From Methylobacterium nodulans ORS 2060 (GTDB taxonomy: Bacteria > Pseudomonadota > Alphaproteobacteria > Rhizobiales > Beijerinckiaceae), in assembly GCF_000022085.1 (NCBI RefSeq), contig NC_011894.1, positions 2,569,501 to 2,633,500 of the forward strand: a DNA stretch of 64,000 nt, given 5' to 3'. A model generated the notes under the pieces. That model did not search any database. It had not been told where the DNA came from and was given only the letters and a program-made list of their open reading frames with translations. A program made the position numbers and the translations under genes. Positions 23,089 through 31,885 of this stretch are shown here, in pieces (position 1 is the stretch's first letter; the number at the start of each line of letters is the position of its first letter).

Positions 23089-24324
23089 ATGCGCTTCAAG
23101 ACAGTGCTGCTCGCGGCTGCTGTGGCGTCTCTCGCGCTTGGTCCCGCACACGCGCAGCAGGACAAGACGATACGAATAGGGGTGTTGAACGACCAGTCCG
23201 GCCCCTACGCTGACATGGGCGGCCCGGGTTCCGTGATCGCGGCGCGGCTGGCTGCGGATGATTCCGGCCTTCGCGACAAGGGCTGGACGATCGACATCCT
23301 CTCGGCCGATCACCAGAACAAGGCGGATGTGGCCGCGGCGATCGCCCGCCAATGGTACGACGTCGACCGCGTCGACATGATCACCGACGTGACGAACTCG
23401 GCCGCTGCTCTCGCGGTCAGCCAGATCACGAAGGACAAGAACAAGGTCATGCTGGCGTCGGGTCCGGCGACCTCCGACCTCACCGGCAAGGCCTGTTCTC
23501 CGAACACGATCCACTGGACCAACGACACCTGGGCGCTTGCGCACAGTACGGGCAAGGCCATCGTCCAGACGGGCGGTAGGACGTGGTACTTTCTCACCGC
23601 CGACTACGCCTTCGGGCAGGCCCTGGAGCGCGACACGGCTGCGGTGGTCAGGGCGAGCGGGGGAACGGTGATCGGCGCCGTGCGCGTGCCGCTCGGCAGC
23701 GCGGACTTCTCCTCGTTCCTCCTGCAGGCGCAGGCTTCGAAAGCGCAGATCGTCGGCCTCGCCAACTCGGGCGGCGATACCACGAACTCGATCAAGCAGG
23801 CTGCCGAATTCGGCATCGTCTCGGGCGGCCAGAACCTTGCAGGTCTCCTGATCTACATCACAGACATTCACTCGATCGGATTGCAGACGGCGCAAGGGCT
23901 GATCCTGACCTCACCGTTCTATTGGGACCTGAACGACGGCACGCGGGCCTTCGCCAAGCGCTTCTCGGCGCAGATGCGCGGCGTCCAGCCCACCATGGTG
24001 CAGGCCGGCGTGTATGCGGCGACGATCACCTACCTGAAGGCAGTCGCGGCTGAGGCCAATCCCCATGACGGCCGCGAGGTCGTGAAATCCATGAAGGCCT
24101 CGCCGACAGACGATCCTCTGTTCGGCAAAGGCCGCATCCGCGAGGACGGCCGCAAGATCCACAACATGTACCTCTTCGAGGTGAAGAAGCCGTCCGAGTC
24201 TCGCGGTGCGTGGGACTACTACAAGCTTCGCGCGACGGTGCCGGCCGAGGAAGCGTTCCGGCCGATCGAGGAAGGAGGCTGCCCGCTCGTGGCGAGCACG
24301 CAGCCCGTCTCAGCCCAGAATTAA
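23089..24324 (+). CDS. Periplasmic branched-chain amino acid-type ABC substrate-binding protein (411 aa)
   Basis: A clear Sec signal peptide (hydrophobic LLAAAVASLALGPAHA, cleavage after about residue 22) precedes a periplasmic-binding-protein type 1 fold (IRIGVLNDQSGPYADMGGPG, DMITDVTNSAAALAVS, WYFLTADYAFGQALERD). The family delivers branched-chain amino acids, short amides or aromatic acids to LivHMGF-type transporters. No permease or ATPase gene follows, so it must work with an exporter-independent partner elsewhere in the genome. GGGAGTG precedes the ATG. Location behind mmsB suggests a ligand on the valine/hydroxyacid pathway. Confidence 0.85.
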   Translation: MRFKTVLLAAAVASLALGPAHAQQDKTIRIGVLNDQSGPYADMGGPGSVIAARLAADDSGLRDKGWTIDILSADHQNKADVAAAIARQWYDVDRVDMITDVTNSAAALAVSQITKDKNKVMLASGPATSDLTGKACSPNTIHWTNDTWALAHSTGKAIVQTGGRTWYFLTADYAFGQALERDTAAVVRASGGTVIGAVRVPLGSADFSSFLLQAQASKAQIVGLANSGGDTTNSIKQAAEFGIVSGGQNLAGLLIYITDIHSIGLQTAQGLILTSPFYWDLNDGTRAFAKRFSAQMRGVQPTMVQAGVYAATITYLKAVAAEANPHDGREVVKSMKASPTDDPLFGKGRIREDGRKIHNMYLFEVKKPSESRGAWDYYKLRATVPAEEAFRPIEEGGCPLVASTQPVSAQN

Positions 24325-24358
24325 CCGCCCTTTAGCTGGCAATCAGAGAGGCAGTCGG

Positions 24359-24907
24359 ATGTCCCTATTGGCGTTGCGAAAAATCGTCTCGCAGCTGGAA
24401 GAGACGCTGAGCGAATGCGGCCGACCGGTCGAGCCCGCGACCAAGAAGGTAGCGGTGACCGCAGTGATCAAGAACCCGTATGCCGGGCGCTACGTGGAAG
24501 ATCTCACACCGCTCTACGACCTGGGGGCGGAGGTCAGCAAGATCTTGGCCGAGCGCGGCGTCGCTCTGCTGGGTGTCGCACCCGATCAGGTTCAGAGCTA
24601 CGGGAAAGGCGCGATCATCGGAACCGACGGCGAGATCGAGCACTCCGCGGCTCTGCTGCACCCCCGCTTCGGCGCTCCCGTCCGTGCAGCGGTCGGTAGC
24701 GGCAAGGACATCATCCCGGGCACGAAGAAGGTCGGCGCGGCCGGATCCACCATCGTCATGCCGATGACGAACAAGGACAACATTTGGGACTTCGACCACA
24801 TGGACTCGATCGAGGTCACGATCCCGGATGCGCCGAAGCCGGACGAAATCGTCATCTCGGTCTGCCTCGGCATCGGGGGGCGTCCGCTCCACCGCGTCGG
24901 AAAGTGA
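24359..24907 (+). CDS. DUF1185 / amino acid synthesis family protein (182 aa)
   Basis: The blocks KVAVTAVIKNPYAGRYVEDL, GKGAIIGTDGEIEH and GVALLGVAPDQVQSYG match a family of small cytoplasmic proteins often encoded beside ABC transporters and amide or hydroxyacid catabolic genes. The biochemical activity is not known to me; the annotation amino acid synthesis is historical. It follows the binding-protein gene by 34 bases and is probably in the same operon. Confidence 0.75.
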   Translation: MSLLALRKIVSQLEETLSECGRPVEPATKKVAVTAVIKNPYAGRYVEDLTPLYDLGAEVSKILAERGVALLGVAPDQVQSYGKGAIIGTDGEIEHSAALLHPRFGAPVRAAVGSGKDIIPGTKKVGAAGSTIVMPMTNKDNIWDFDHMDSIEVTIPDAPKPDEIVISVCLGIGGRPLHRVGK

Positions 24908-25019
24908 GCGCACGACGCCGTCGGCAATCCCTGCAGGACGCTGTGGACGGGTGAGGAGGTCGATGAACCTTGGGCGGCCTGGAATCTCATCCGGCTGCCA
25001 CGCAGGTGCGCCCGCTCAT

Positions 25020-25131
25020 GGACGGAGCGCATGGCAGTGAGGGTCGGCAGCAGCGCGCAGGGGAGCAGCACCTGCACCATCCGGATATGCACGCCGATCG
25101 TGTTGAACAGCAGCTCTCGCCGCCACGTCGC
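25020..25131 (-). pseudogene. Fragment of a polyamine-type ABC permease gene
   Basis: On the minus strand about 37 codons read WRRELLFNTIGVHIRMVQVL and continue LLPCALLPTLTAMRSV. This resembles the first cytoplasmic loop and following helix of PotB/PotC-type permeases. No similarity extends either way, so it is a relic. The rest of the 400-base gap (24908-25309) contains no gene that I can support. Confidence 0.4.
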
Positions 25132-25309
25132 CGCACTCGACTGGGTCAGGCGCCAACAGGTCCTTGGAAAGGTCACGAACGTCCAGATTGGATGTCATTT
25201 CTCGCCAAGGCACCCAGCCCGCAGTGCTTCAGCTATCCAAGTGTCGCCGTGAAATCTATCAGGTCGAACTGTTTGCTGCTACCTTCTACTACTCTGAAGG
25301 ACGCATCTC

Positions 25310-26689
25310 TCATTCGATCTCCGATTGCCGCGAGCAGACTGCAAATGCGACGCGTGCCGGCTCGGGCGCGCCCTCAAACCGCAACTCATAATGGCCGGGT
25401 TCATCGACAGGATCGAGGTAGAACCGCAGGCGATTGACTCGGGGGCCGGCATAGGACACGGGCACGCGCCGGATCTCCGCGCTCACAGGCGCGTCCCCGT
25501 CCCGGATCTTGCGCAGGAAGAGTTCGCCCTGCACGGCATCGAGCGGCGCCGTTGCCTCGTCCGAGGGCAGGTCGGCATAGAGCAGGACCTCGATGTCCTG
25601 TTGCGCCTGCGCTACGGGGGTCTCCAAGGACAGGGCAAGGCGCGGGCCGACCAGCGCCTCGAGCGCAGGGCCGGCATCGCCGCCGAACAGCCGGAGGAAG
25701 ACGGCCCGGAAGGCCGAGCCCTTGAAGGCCGTAGCGTGCTCGTTCGTCGCGATGTGACGCTGGGGCGCCCGCGCGAGCGCACTGTACAGCGGCACGGTGC
25801 CGTCACCGGCATCCTCGGTCCGGCTCACGACGGTGCGCTCCCGCTCGATTCCCGTGCCGCTGGCGAAGACATTGACCCGGGTGGCCGTGCGGTGCCCGGC
25901 CCCGGCGAAGTAGAAATAGCGCACGCCGGCCGGACGCTGGCCCGCGCCGAGCACGCCGTGAACCGCCGCGTTGCGCGCCAGCAGCGCGTGATTGAGGCCG
26001 AGCCGGGCGGCAACCTCGGGGCGGTGAATGTCGAGGGGCTCGAGATCCTCGCTGGCCTGGTCCCAGCACGTATCCTCCCCGGGCCCCGGCAGAAGCTGAT
26101 AGGCGGATGGATAGGCCTCCTGGCTTGAAAGCCAGGCAAAATCCTTGCCGCTTATGCCCAGTGCACTGTCGGCGCCGAGCACGCGAGCGAGCGCCACGGG
26201 CGCGCCCGCATGCGGCGTTGCCACGGCCACGAACTGACGGAGAGACCCAAACCAGGGGCGGCTGCGATAGACGGGGCTCTCGAGAACAAGGCGACAGATC
26301 AGACCGCCCATGGAATGGCCGACGAGCGAGATCGCGCGGGCTCCGTCCCGGTGCGCTGTGTCGAGGACATCCGCAAGGCGGTCGGCCGTTGTGAACAGGT
26401 CGAGGCGCCAGTCATACGGAAATTTGATCAGGCGCTGGTCCGAACTGCTCTCCGTGAAGCCCAGCTCTCGAAACAGACCGAACAAAGGTCCGTAGAAGTC
26501 GAAGCAGAGAACATTCTCGATGATTGGTCCGACAACGATCTTGGGCGAGGCAAGCTTTTCCCGCCGCTTGTAGCCGAACTGCGTCTCCAGCGGCTCGGGA
26601 GGCCAGACCTCTTCGTCAGGCCCGCCGCCTTCGCCCGGCAGCCGCAGGCGCGAACCCATAATGCCGGGGACGACGACCGCGACCTCCAT
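25310..26689 (-). CDS. LCAT/lipase-like alpha/beta hydrolase with C-terminal beta domain (459 aa)
   Basis: The N-terminal 330 residues form an alpha/beta hydrolase of the lecithin:cholesterol acyltransferase/PGAP1 type: oxyanion-side VVVPGIMGSRLRLPG, WPPEP, nucleophile Ser126 in GHSMGG, probable Asp296 in DAGDGTVP and His318 in NEHAT. The final 120 residues look like an added immunoglobulin- or C2-like beta domain (HYELRFEGAPEP). It would hydrolyse or transfer acyl chains of phospholipids. There is no signal peptide, so it acts in the cytoplasm, on its own inner membrane, or is delivered by another route. It is divergent from a peptidoglycan hydrolase gene and belongs to an island of hydrolytic proteins, so I infer a membrane-attacking effector; a housekeeping lipase is the alternative. 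Confidence 0.75.
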   Translation of the reverse strand: MEVAVVVPGIMGSRLRLPGEGGGPDEEVWPPEPLETQFGYKRREKLASPKIVVGPIIENVLCFDFYGPLFGLFRELGFTESSSDQRLIKFPYDWRLDLFTTADRLADVLDTAHRDGARAISLVGHSMGGLICRLVLESPVYRSRPWFGSLRQFVAVATPHAGAPVALARVLGADSALGISGKDFAWLSSQEAYPSAYQLLPGPGEDTCWDQASEDLEPLDIHRPEVAARLGLNHALLARNAAVHGVLGAGQRPAGVRYFYFAGAGHRTATRVNVFASGTGIERERTVVSRTEDAGDGTVPLYSALARAPQRHIATNEHATAFKGSAFRAVFLRLFGGDAGPALEALVGPRLALSLETPVAQAQQDIEVLLYADLPSDEATAPLDAVQGELFLRKIRDGDAPVSAEIRRVPVSYAGPRVNRLRFYLDPVDEPGHYELRFEGAPEPARVAFAVCSRQSEIE

Positions 26690-26832
26690 GCTTCACCTCT
26701 GGTCCCGTTTGGTCGCCTGCTGTTCTTGCTGTAGCGGTATTCTGAGTAGCATACATCCCACAGTTGGTGAACTATGTCGAGACTGCCCGATTCGAGACGA
26801 GGCAGTTCCGAAATTGACCGCAGGAGAGCGGC

Positions 26833-29196
26833 ATGTGCACCGACCATGCTGAGAGCGCGCCGACCGAAGCCGTGGCCTTCGAGGAATTGCTGTCGGAGCT
26901 GGCGCAGGAGACCGCCGAGCACGGGGCCGCTCCACGGGAGCGCGTCTTCGACGATGAGGCCGACCTGCTCGAGAGCCCCGGCGGCTTCCCTGAGCGGTCG
27001 ACGACACCGATCTCCAAGGACGCGATCGATCTTCTGATCGCGGCGGAAGTTTCGAGCGAGGCGGCCTACCGCGCGAAGTTCAGCCACCCGATCTGGCCGG
27101 GAGGCCAGTCGGGCGTCACCATCGGCATCGGCTACGATGTCGGCACCGTCAGCCCCGCCGTCCTCGCGCAAGATTGGAGCGAGGAACTGTCCCGCGAACT
27201 CATCCAGCGCCTAGCGGCCTCCTGCGGCGTGCTCGGCCCCGCCGCCGCGCACGCTATCCCGAAGCTGCGCGACATCACCGTACCCTTCGAAACCGCGAAT
27301 CGCGTCTTCGCGGCCCGCTCGGTCCCGCAATTCGTCGCGCGCACGGAGCGCGCTCTGAAGAACACCCGGTTGCTGCACCCGCATTGCCTGGGCGCGCTGG
27401 TGTCCCTGGCCTACAACCGCGGTCCCGCCTTCAGCAAGGACGGTGACCGCTTCCGGGAGATGCGCGCCATCCGCGACCACATGATCGACCGCCGCTTCGA
27501 CCTCATTCCGGGCGAGTTCCGGTCCATGAAGCGGCTCTGGGCCGGCAACCCGAAGCTGCGCGGCCTTCTCCTGCGCCGGGAAGCGGAAGCGAAGCTCTTC
27601 GAACGCGGCTTGGCCGCGGGCTCCGCGCGGCCGGAATCCGCGGCGCTCGAAGCCATCCCCGCCGGTGCGCCGGCGGCCCCAGAGGCGGCGGGACTTGAAG
27701 GGCTTTTCTCGACCATCGGCGGCTGGCTTCGTTCGGTGGTGCAGGAACCGACCCGCGATCACGTCATGTTCGCCCTCTCCCGGCCGGATCGGGATGACGG
27801 CCCGATCGAGCGGGACGAGCACTACGTCGCCGTGCGCGTGCTCGCGGCGCGCATCGTCAATGCCCGGCGCTGGACGAGCCTCTATCACGGCGCCGTCCAC
27901 GCCACTTGCAGCATGCTTTACGAAGGCCTGGGCCAGGACCGTATCGAGCGCCAGGCGGTGCTGGCGCCGGACGGGTTCCGCGACATCGATCCCAAGGGCC
28001 CGGGCAAGCTCCTCCAGGTGGACCGGCCGCTATTCGGCCCCATGCCCTATCGCGGCGATCTGCGCCTCTCGATCGCCCTGTTCTCCGTCAAGTCGAGCGA
28101 CCTCGCCGGCCCGTACCTGTCCCTCATCAGCGACCTCTCGCAGACGGTGTCGTCGGGCTTCCTCTCGGCGGCCCAGCCCTTCGTGGCGCCGGTCAAGAAG
28201 GCCTCCGATCTCCTGTTCGGCACCTCGGACGCCGCGAGCCTCGAATGCGGCACGGTGCGCGGCTTCGAGCCCCTCAAGGCCGGGATCTGGGTCAGCATCG
28301 GCGCGAGGCGGGACGAGATCGGATCGACGGACGGCTTCAGCCTCGACCCGGAGGATTTCCGCCTCCTCGACGCCGACGGGCAGCCGTTCGAGGACTATCC
28401 CTATCTCGTCTTCGAAATCCAGCGGCTGCGCGAGCGCGACAACTGGATGGAGATTCCCAACCTAAAGACCGCCTGGGACGCGCTGACGACGGCGCTCGCT
28501 GCGGGCAAGCTCGATGAGGCGAAAGCGGCGGAACAAGCGTTCCGCCGGCTGTGCCTCGCCGGCGGCGATCTCACCGAGCGCGACGCCACCCGCCTCGCGG
28601 CGAAGGCCGAGCGCAAGCTCGCGCTGCTGGCGGACGGAACGACGGAGGCGCCGCCGCTCGAGAGCCTGCGCTCGCTCGACCTTTACGACGATGCGCCGGA
28701 AGCGCCGGTCCCCCTCGACGAGGACGCCCATACCGATCCGGAGGCGCCTTTGCCGGAAGCGCCCGAGCCCGGTCTCGAGGCGGTGCGTCCCTGGCGCGTC
28801 GCGGAGGCTCTCCTCGTGCTGCGGCGGCAGGTGAACGCCCGTGCGCCGCACCGCTCGAAGGCGAGTGACGGCACGATCGGCGATGCCGCGCACGCGGTGC
28901 GGACCTCCGACCACAATCCCTGGATCGTGGACGCCGGCACCGGGGTGGTGACCGGCATGGATCTCACGCACGATCCGGCCGGCGGCTGCGACGCCGGGGC
29001 GCTCGCCGAGGCGCTGCGGGCCGGACGGGACCCGCGCATCAAATACGTGATCTGGAACCGCCAGATTTTTAGCGCGACGGTGAATCCGTGGACCTGGCGG
29101 TCCTATACCGGCCGCAATCCCCACAACAAGCACGTCCACATCTCGGTGCGCGAGGATAAGGACCACTACGACCAAGCCTCTGAATGGAGCTTGTGA
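26833..29196 (+). CDS. Large multidomain peptidoglycan hydrolase: lysozyme-like + central domain + M15-like peptidase (787 aa)
   Basis: Residues about 58-255 look like a phage-type lysozyme/GH24-related domain: Glu72 in IAAEVSSEAAY and GVTIGIGYD (94-102) are in the places of the catalytic Glu and the T-x-GYG loop. Residues about 300-600 form a central domain that I do not recognise. The C-terminal 140 residues contain SDHNPW, GMDLTHD and KHVHISV, the His/Asp zinc ligands of an M15/VanY-like peptidase. Together these could cut both the glycan and the peptides of murein. No signal peptide is visible, so secretion or release on lysis is required. Its start lies 143 bases from that of the divergent lipase. 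Confidence 0.75.
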   Translation: MCTDHAESAPTEAVAFEELLSELAQETAEHGAAPRERVFDDEADLLESPGGFPERSTTPISKDAIDLLIAAEVSSEAAYRAKFSHPIWPGGQSGVTIGIGYDVGTVSPAVLAQDWSEELSRELIQRLAASCGVLGPAAAHAIPKLRDITVPFETANRVFAARSVPQFVARTERALKNTRLLHPHCLGALVSLAYNRGPAFSKDGDRFREMRAIRDHMIDRRFDLIPGEFRSMKRLWAGNPKLRGLLLRREAEAKLFERGLAAGSARPESAALEAIPAGAPAAPEAAGLEGLFSTIGGWLRSVVQEPTRDHVMFALSRPDRDDGPIERDEHYVAVRVLAARIVNARRWTSLYHGAVHATCSMLYEGLGQDRIERQAVLAPDGFRDIDPKGPGKLLQVDRPLFGPMPYRGDLRLSIALFSVKSSDLAGPYLSLISDLSQTVSSGFLSAAQPFVAPVKKASDLLFGTSDAASLECGTVRGFEPLKAGIWVSIGARRDEIGSTDGFSLDPEDFRLLDADGQPFEDYPYLVFEIQRLRERDNWMEIPNLKTAWDALTTALAAGKLDEAKAAEQAFRRLCLAGGDLTERDATRLAAKAERKLALLADGTTEAPPLESLRSLDLYDDAPEAPVPLDEDAHTDPEAPLPEAPEPGLEAVRPWRVAEALLVLRRQVNARAPHRSKASDGTIGDAAHAVRTSDHNPWIVDAGTGVVTGMDLTHDPAGGCDAGALAEALRAGRDPRIKYVIWNRQIFSATVNPWTWRSYTGRNPHNKHVHISVREDKDHYDQASEWSL

Positions 29197-29229
29197 ACCC
29201 TCCACGGCATCGGGGACGCGGCCTCATAC

Positions 29230-29390
29230 CAACGGCCCGGGCTGCTGACGTAAGCCAAGTGCTGACGCGCATGCTCACGCATCGGGCCGTTGACCCGTCT
29301 CGAAGTGTCGATGCCAAGCCGGAGACTTTGTTGACGAGGCTTGGCGAAAATCCGAGAACGGAACCAACGGGCCTTTTCAAGGCCCGTTGG
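29230..29390. repeat. Three consecutive perfect hairpins between convergent genes
   Basis: The stems are CAACGGCCCG (29230-29239) with CGGGCCGTTG (29283-29292), GCCAAGCC (29313-29320) with GGCTTGGC (29338-29345), and CCAACGGGCCTT (29364-29375) with AAGGCCCGTTGG (29379-29390, three-base loop). ATACCAACGG at the left edge and its complement at the right edge make terminal inverted repeats of the whole 165-base block. It could be a bidirectional terminator, a miniature mobile element or a structured RNA. Confidence 0.5.
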
Positions 29391-29392
29391 TA

Positions 29393-31624
29393 TCACGCCT
29401 GGCCGCGCCGACCGACGCCGGACTGGGCGGCTACCTCAAGGCCGCGGTTTTCAAACTCGTCCGCCGCGATGATCTCGGGGGCGAACACCAAGCCGGCCGC
29501 CGCCGCGATCCGGCCGAGGGGCTCCATGTAGCGCGTGAAGGCGTCGGGAACGACGAACTCGGTCAGGTCGACATCGGACAGGTCCTGCTCGAGCACGAAG
29601 CCGAAGGCCGCAAGCCCGTCGAGGGTGCGGGCAACGATGACCTTCCAGAAGCGCGCTGGGATCTGCACCGCCTGGCGCCGGCCGCCGCCGAAGGCGCCGA
29701 GGAAGCGCGGATCGTCGGCCGCGAGGATCGGCCCGCCGAAGACGCACAGCTTCTCGCACTCCGCCTGCTGCAGGACGACATTCTCGAGGTCGCCCCAATT
29801 GTCGGTACCGCGCGCCGACTGATTGAAGCCTGCCACCTGCGGCGAGCAGTTGGTGACGTGGAAGCTGTCGCCGTTCGCCCGCTTCAGCTCCTCGAAGCTG
29901 CGGCCCCAGGCGACGTCCTCGCGGCGGGCGATATGCCCCTTGTCGAAGGCGCCGTCGTCCTTTGTGTAGAACACGTCCGGCAATTGCAGCGCCTCGTCGA
30001 GGCGCGGATCGGGGAACCATTTCTCCTGATCGTGCTCGCCGAGCTCGCCCAGGACCTTGCGGGTGTAGATGCGCCCTTCCTCTGGCCGCTTCACCGGATC
30101 GGCCGCATAGGCGTTCCAGGCCACGATCAGGGCGAGGCGGCGCTTGGCATGCATCCGGATCGAGAAATTCTGGTAATCGAGCCGATCTCCGCCGGTGCGC
30201 GTCCGCGCCAGCACCTCGGGGCGGGCCGCCTGCGGCATCGGCGTGCGCAGGCCGAGGAACATCTCGTTGAAGCCCCTGCGCTTCGTATAGTCCCGGTCCC
30301 GCGCGGGTTCGACCAGGCGCTCCATCTGTGCCTGCGGCGCCTCGCCGGCGCCGACCGGAGCGGAGGCCTGACCGACCCGGATGCTGACATGGATCGGGAT
30401 CACGAGATCGATGGTGCGTGCCGCGCCCATGCCGGAGACGCCCGCGTCGGCGGACGGCGTGGGGGCCGCGGACGAGGCGCCCCCGCCGGCCGGCGGATCC
30501 TGCGGGGCCGCGTCGGCCGCTTCCTCCCCGTCCGCCGCCGACCAGTAGCCGCTCCAGGAGGGAGGCTTGTCCGGATTGGCGGTGGGGTCGAAAGTCAAGC
30601 CCGCTTCCACGACCCGCCCATCGAGCGCGAGGTCGGAGGCGGGCACGGCGTAGTTCCGGGCGAGATAGGTGCCGCCGAAATGCAGCGCCAGCACGCGGCC
30701 GCTCTTCACGTGTACGATGGCGGAGCCTGAGTTGCCGCCGAGCGTCGAGCAGTCATGCGTGACCGCGTTGACGACCTTGCGGAAGCTCTCGGTATCGAAG
30801 CGCTCCTTGAGCAGGCCGGGCTGCAGTTGCTTGATGCCGAACCGGTTGTCGAACACCGTCTTCTGCGCGGCGCGGTCGTTGCGCGGATCGAAGGCCGGAT
30901 AGCCGACGACGGCGATCTCGTCCCGGACGAAACCCTCGATCGCGCGCGGCTCGAGCGTGAGCGGCTTCGCCTCCTCGGGCAGGCCCCCGACCTCGAGGAG
31001 CGCCATGTCCCAATAGGGATGGATCATCACCACCCGGCGCACCGTGAGCGGCGGCTGCTCGGCATTGTCGGGAGCAAAGGCTCGCGAGAAGCCCGGCGTG
31101 ATGCCGGAAATGAAGGTGATGCGGCGATCCCCGAGACCCTGCGCGAAGATCGCGGCCACGTGCCGGTTGGTCATCACCAGGTTCTTCCCGACGACGAAGC
31201 CGGTGCCGCCGTAAGGATAGGGGGAACCCGGCACCTCGATGCGTCCGATCGAGCGCGCCGCGCCGGTCAGCCGCGCCTTGATCTCGGGGTCGTTGAGGTG
31301 GAGCCAGAGCTTGTGCGTCGCCTGGTAGGTTCCGCCGGCGAGCGGCATGGCGGGACGCTTGTCGGGAATGATGATCGCCTCGATGCCAAATTGCTGATCC
31401 GGCGCGAGAGGCTCGCCCCTGGCAAGGGATTCGAGGCCGTCGTTCACAGCCTGCGCGCTGACCGGCCGGGCAAGGGTCTCGAGTCCGCCGACGCTCTCCT
31501 GGGTCGCGTGAGCCGCCCGCATCGCCTCGAGATCGTCTTCATTGACCTGGAACTGCCGGATGTCGTCGTCCGTCGCGATATCCTGAAGATAGGAACGAAT
31601 ACGCTCGGTCCGGCGGTTCTTCAT
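29393..31624 (-). CDS. Trypsin-like protease fused to DNA/RNA non-specific endonuclease (743 aa)
   Basis: After a helical N-terminus (about 1-80), residues about 100-345 are a trypsin-like serine protease with His155 (TNRHVA), Asp206 (YWDMALLEV) and Ser299 (GGNSGSA). An Ala/Pro-rich linker (365-400) leads to a NUC1-type endonuclease (about 440-720) with DKGHIARRED (His564), the family's DRGH motif with a conservative change, and Asn592 in TNCSPQ. No signal peptide is present, so the protein is probably cytoplasmic. A protease joined to a nuclease suggests a toxin released or activated by proteolysis. It is divergent from the EAD1/trypsin operon, which encodes a second protease. Confidence 0.82.
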   Translation of the reverse strand: MKNRRTERIRSYLQDIATDDDIRQFQVNEDDLEAMRAAHATQESVGGLETLARPVSAQAVNDGLESLARGEPLAPDQQFGIEAIIIPDKRPAMPLAGGTYQATHKLWLHLNDPEIKARLTGAARSIGRIEVPGSPYPYGGTGFVVGKNLVMTNRHVAAIFAQGLGDRRITFISGITPGFSRAFAPDNAEQPPLTVRRVVMIHPYWDMALLEVGGLPEEAKPLTLEPRAIEGFVRDEIAVVGYPAFDPRNDRAAQKTVFDNRFGIKQLQPGLLKERFDTESFRKVVNAVTHDCSTLGGNSGSAIVHVKSGRVLALHFGGTYLARNYAVPASDLALDGRVVEAGLTFDPTANPDKPPSWSGYWSAADGEEAADAAPQDPPAGGGASSAAPTPSADAGVSGMGAARTIDLVIPIHVSIRVGQASAPVGAGEAPQAQMERLVEPARDRDYTKRRGFNEMFLGLRTPMPQAARPEVLARTRTGGDRLDYQNFSIRMHAKRRLALIVAWNAYAADPVKRPEEGRIYTRKVLGELGEHDQEKWFPDPRLDEALQLPDVFYTKDDGAFDKGHIARREDVAWGRSFEELKRANGDSFHVTNCSPQVAGFNQSARGTDNWGDLENVVLQQAECEKLCVFGGPILAADDPRFLGAFGGGRRQAVQIPARFWKVIVARTLDGLAAFGFVLEQDLSDVDLTEFVVPDAFTRYMEPLGRIAAAAGLVFAPEIIAADEFENRGLEVAAQSGVGRRGQA

Positions 31625-31885
31625 GAGTCTTCCCCTCTCAGAATCAGGACAAACATTCGCGTGACGAATGCATTAAAATAACATAAAAAGATTTAAAATC
31701 TATCACGACGCGCCTTAACGACAGGAGGCGGATGAGGATTCCAATCCGAGTGCTTCGGCGTGCCTTCACTCTTGACGGTGATGCGGCAGAGAATTCTTTC
31801 ATTTTATCTTGACGGTTTTATGATAGCACCTATTGTGCCGCAGTCGAGACACCTTTTTGCGTTGTCCACCCGAGGTCAGGCGATC
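31625..31885. promoter_or_regulatory. AT-rich divergent promoter region of the two protease genes
   Basis: 261 bases separate the two divergent starts. The part 31665-31700 is nearly pure A/T and stands out from the GC-rich surroundings; TTGACG at 31810-31815 is a candidate -35 box for the rightward operon. An in-frame extension of the rightward gene to 31760 runs through this region and is not believed. Confidence 0.4.

Noticed and set aside
24964..25041. A 25-codon ORF with a GGTGAGGAGG ribosome site
   Set aside because: It overlaps the permease relic in antisense and has no coding character beyond the start region.
29387..30730. A 447-codon plus-strand frame opposite the trypsin-NUC gene
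   Set aside because: Shadow frame; the minus strand carries two recognisable catalytic domains.
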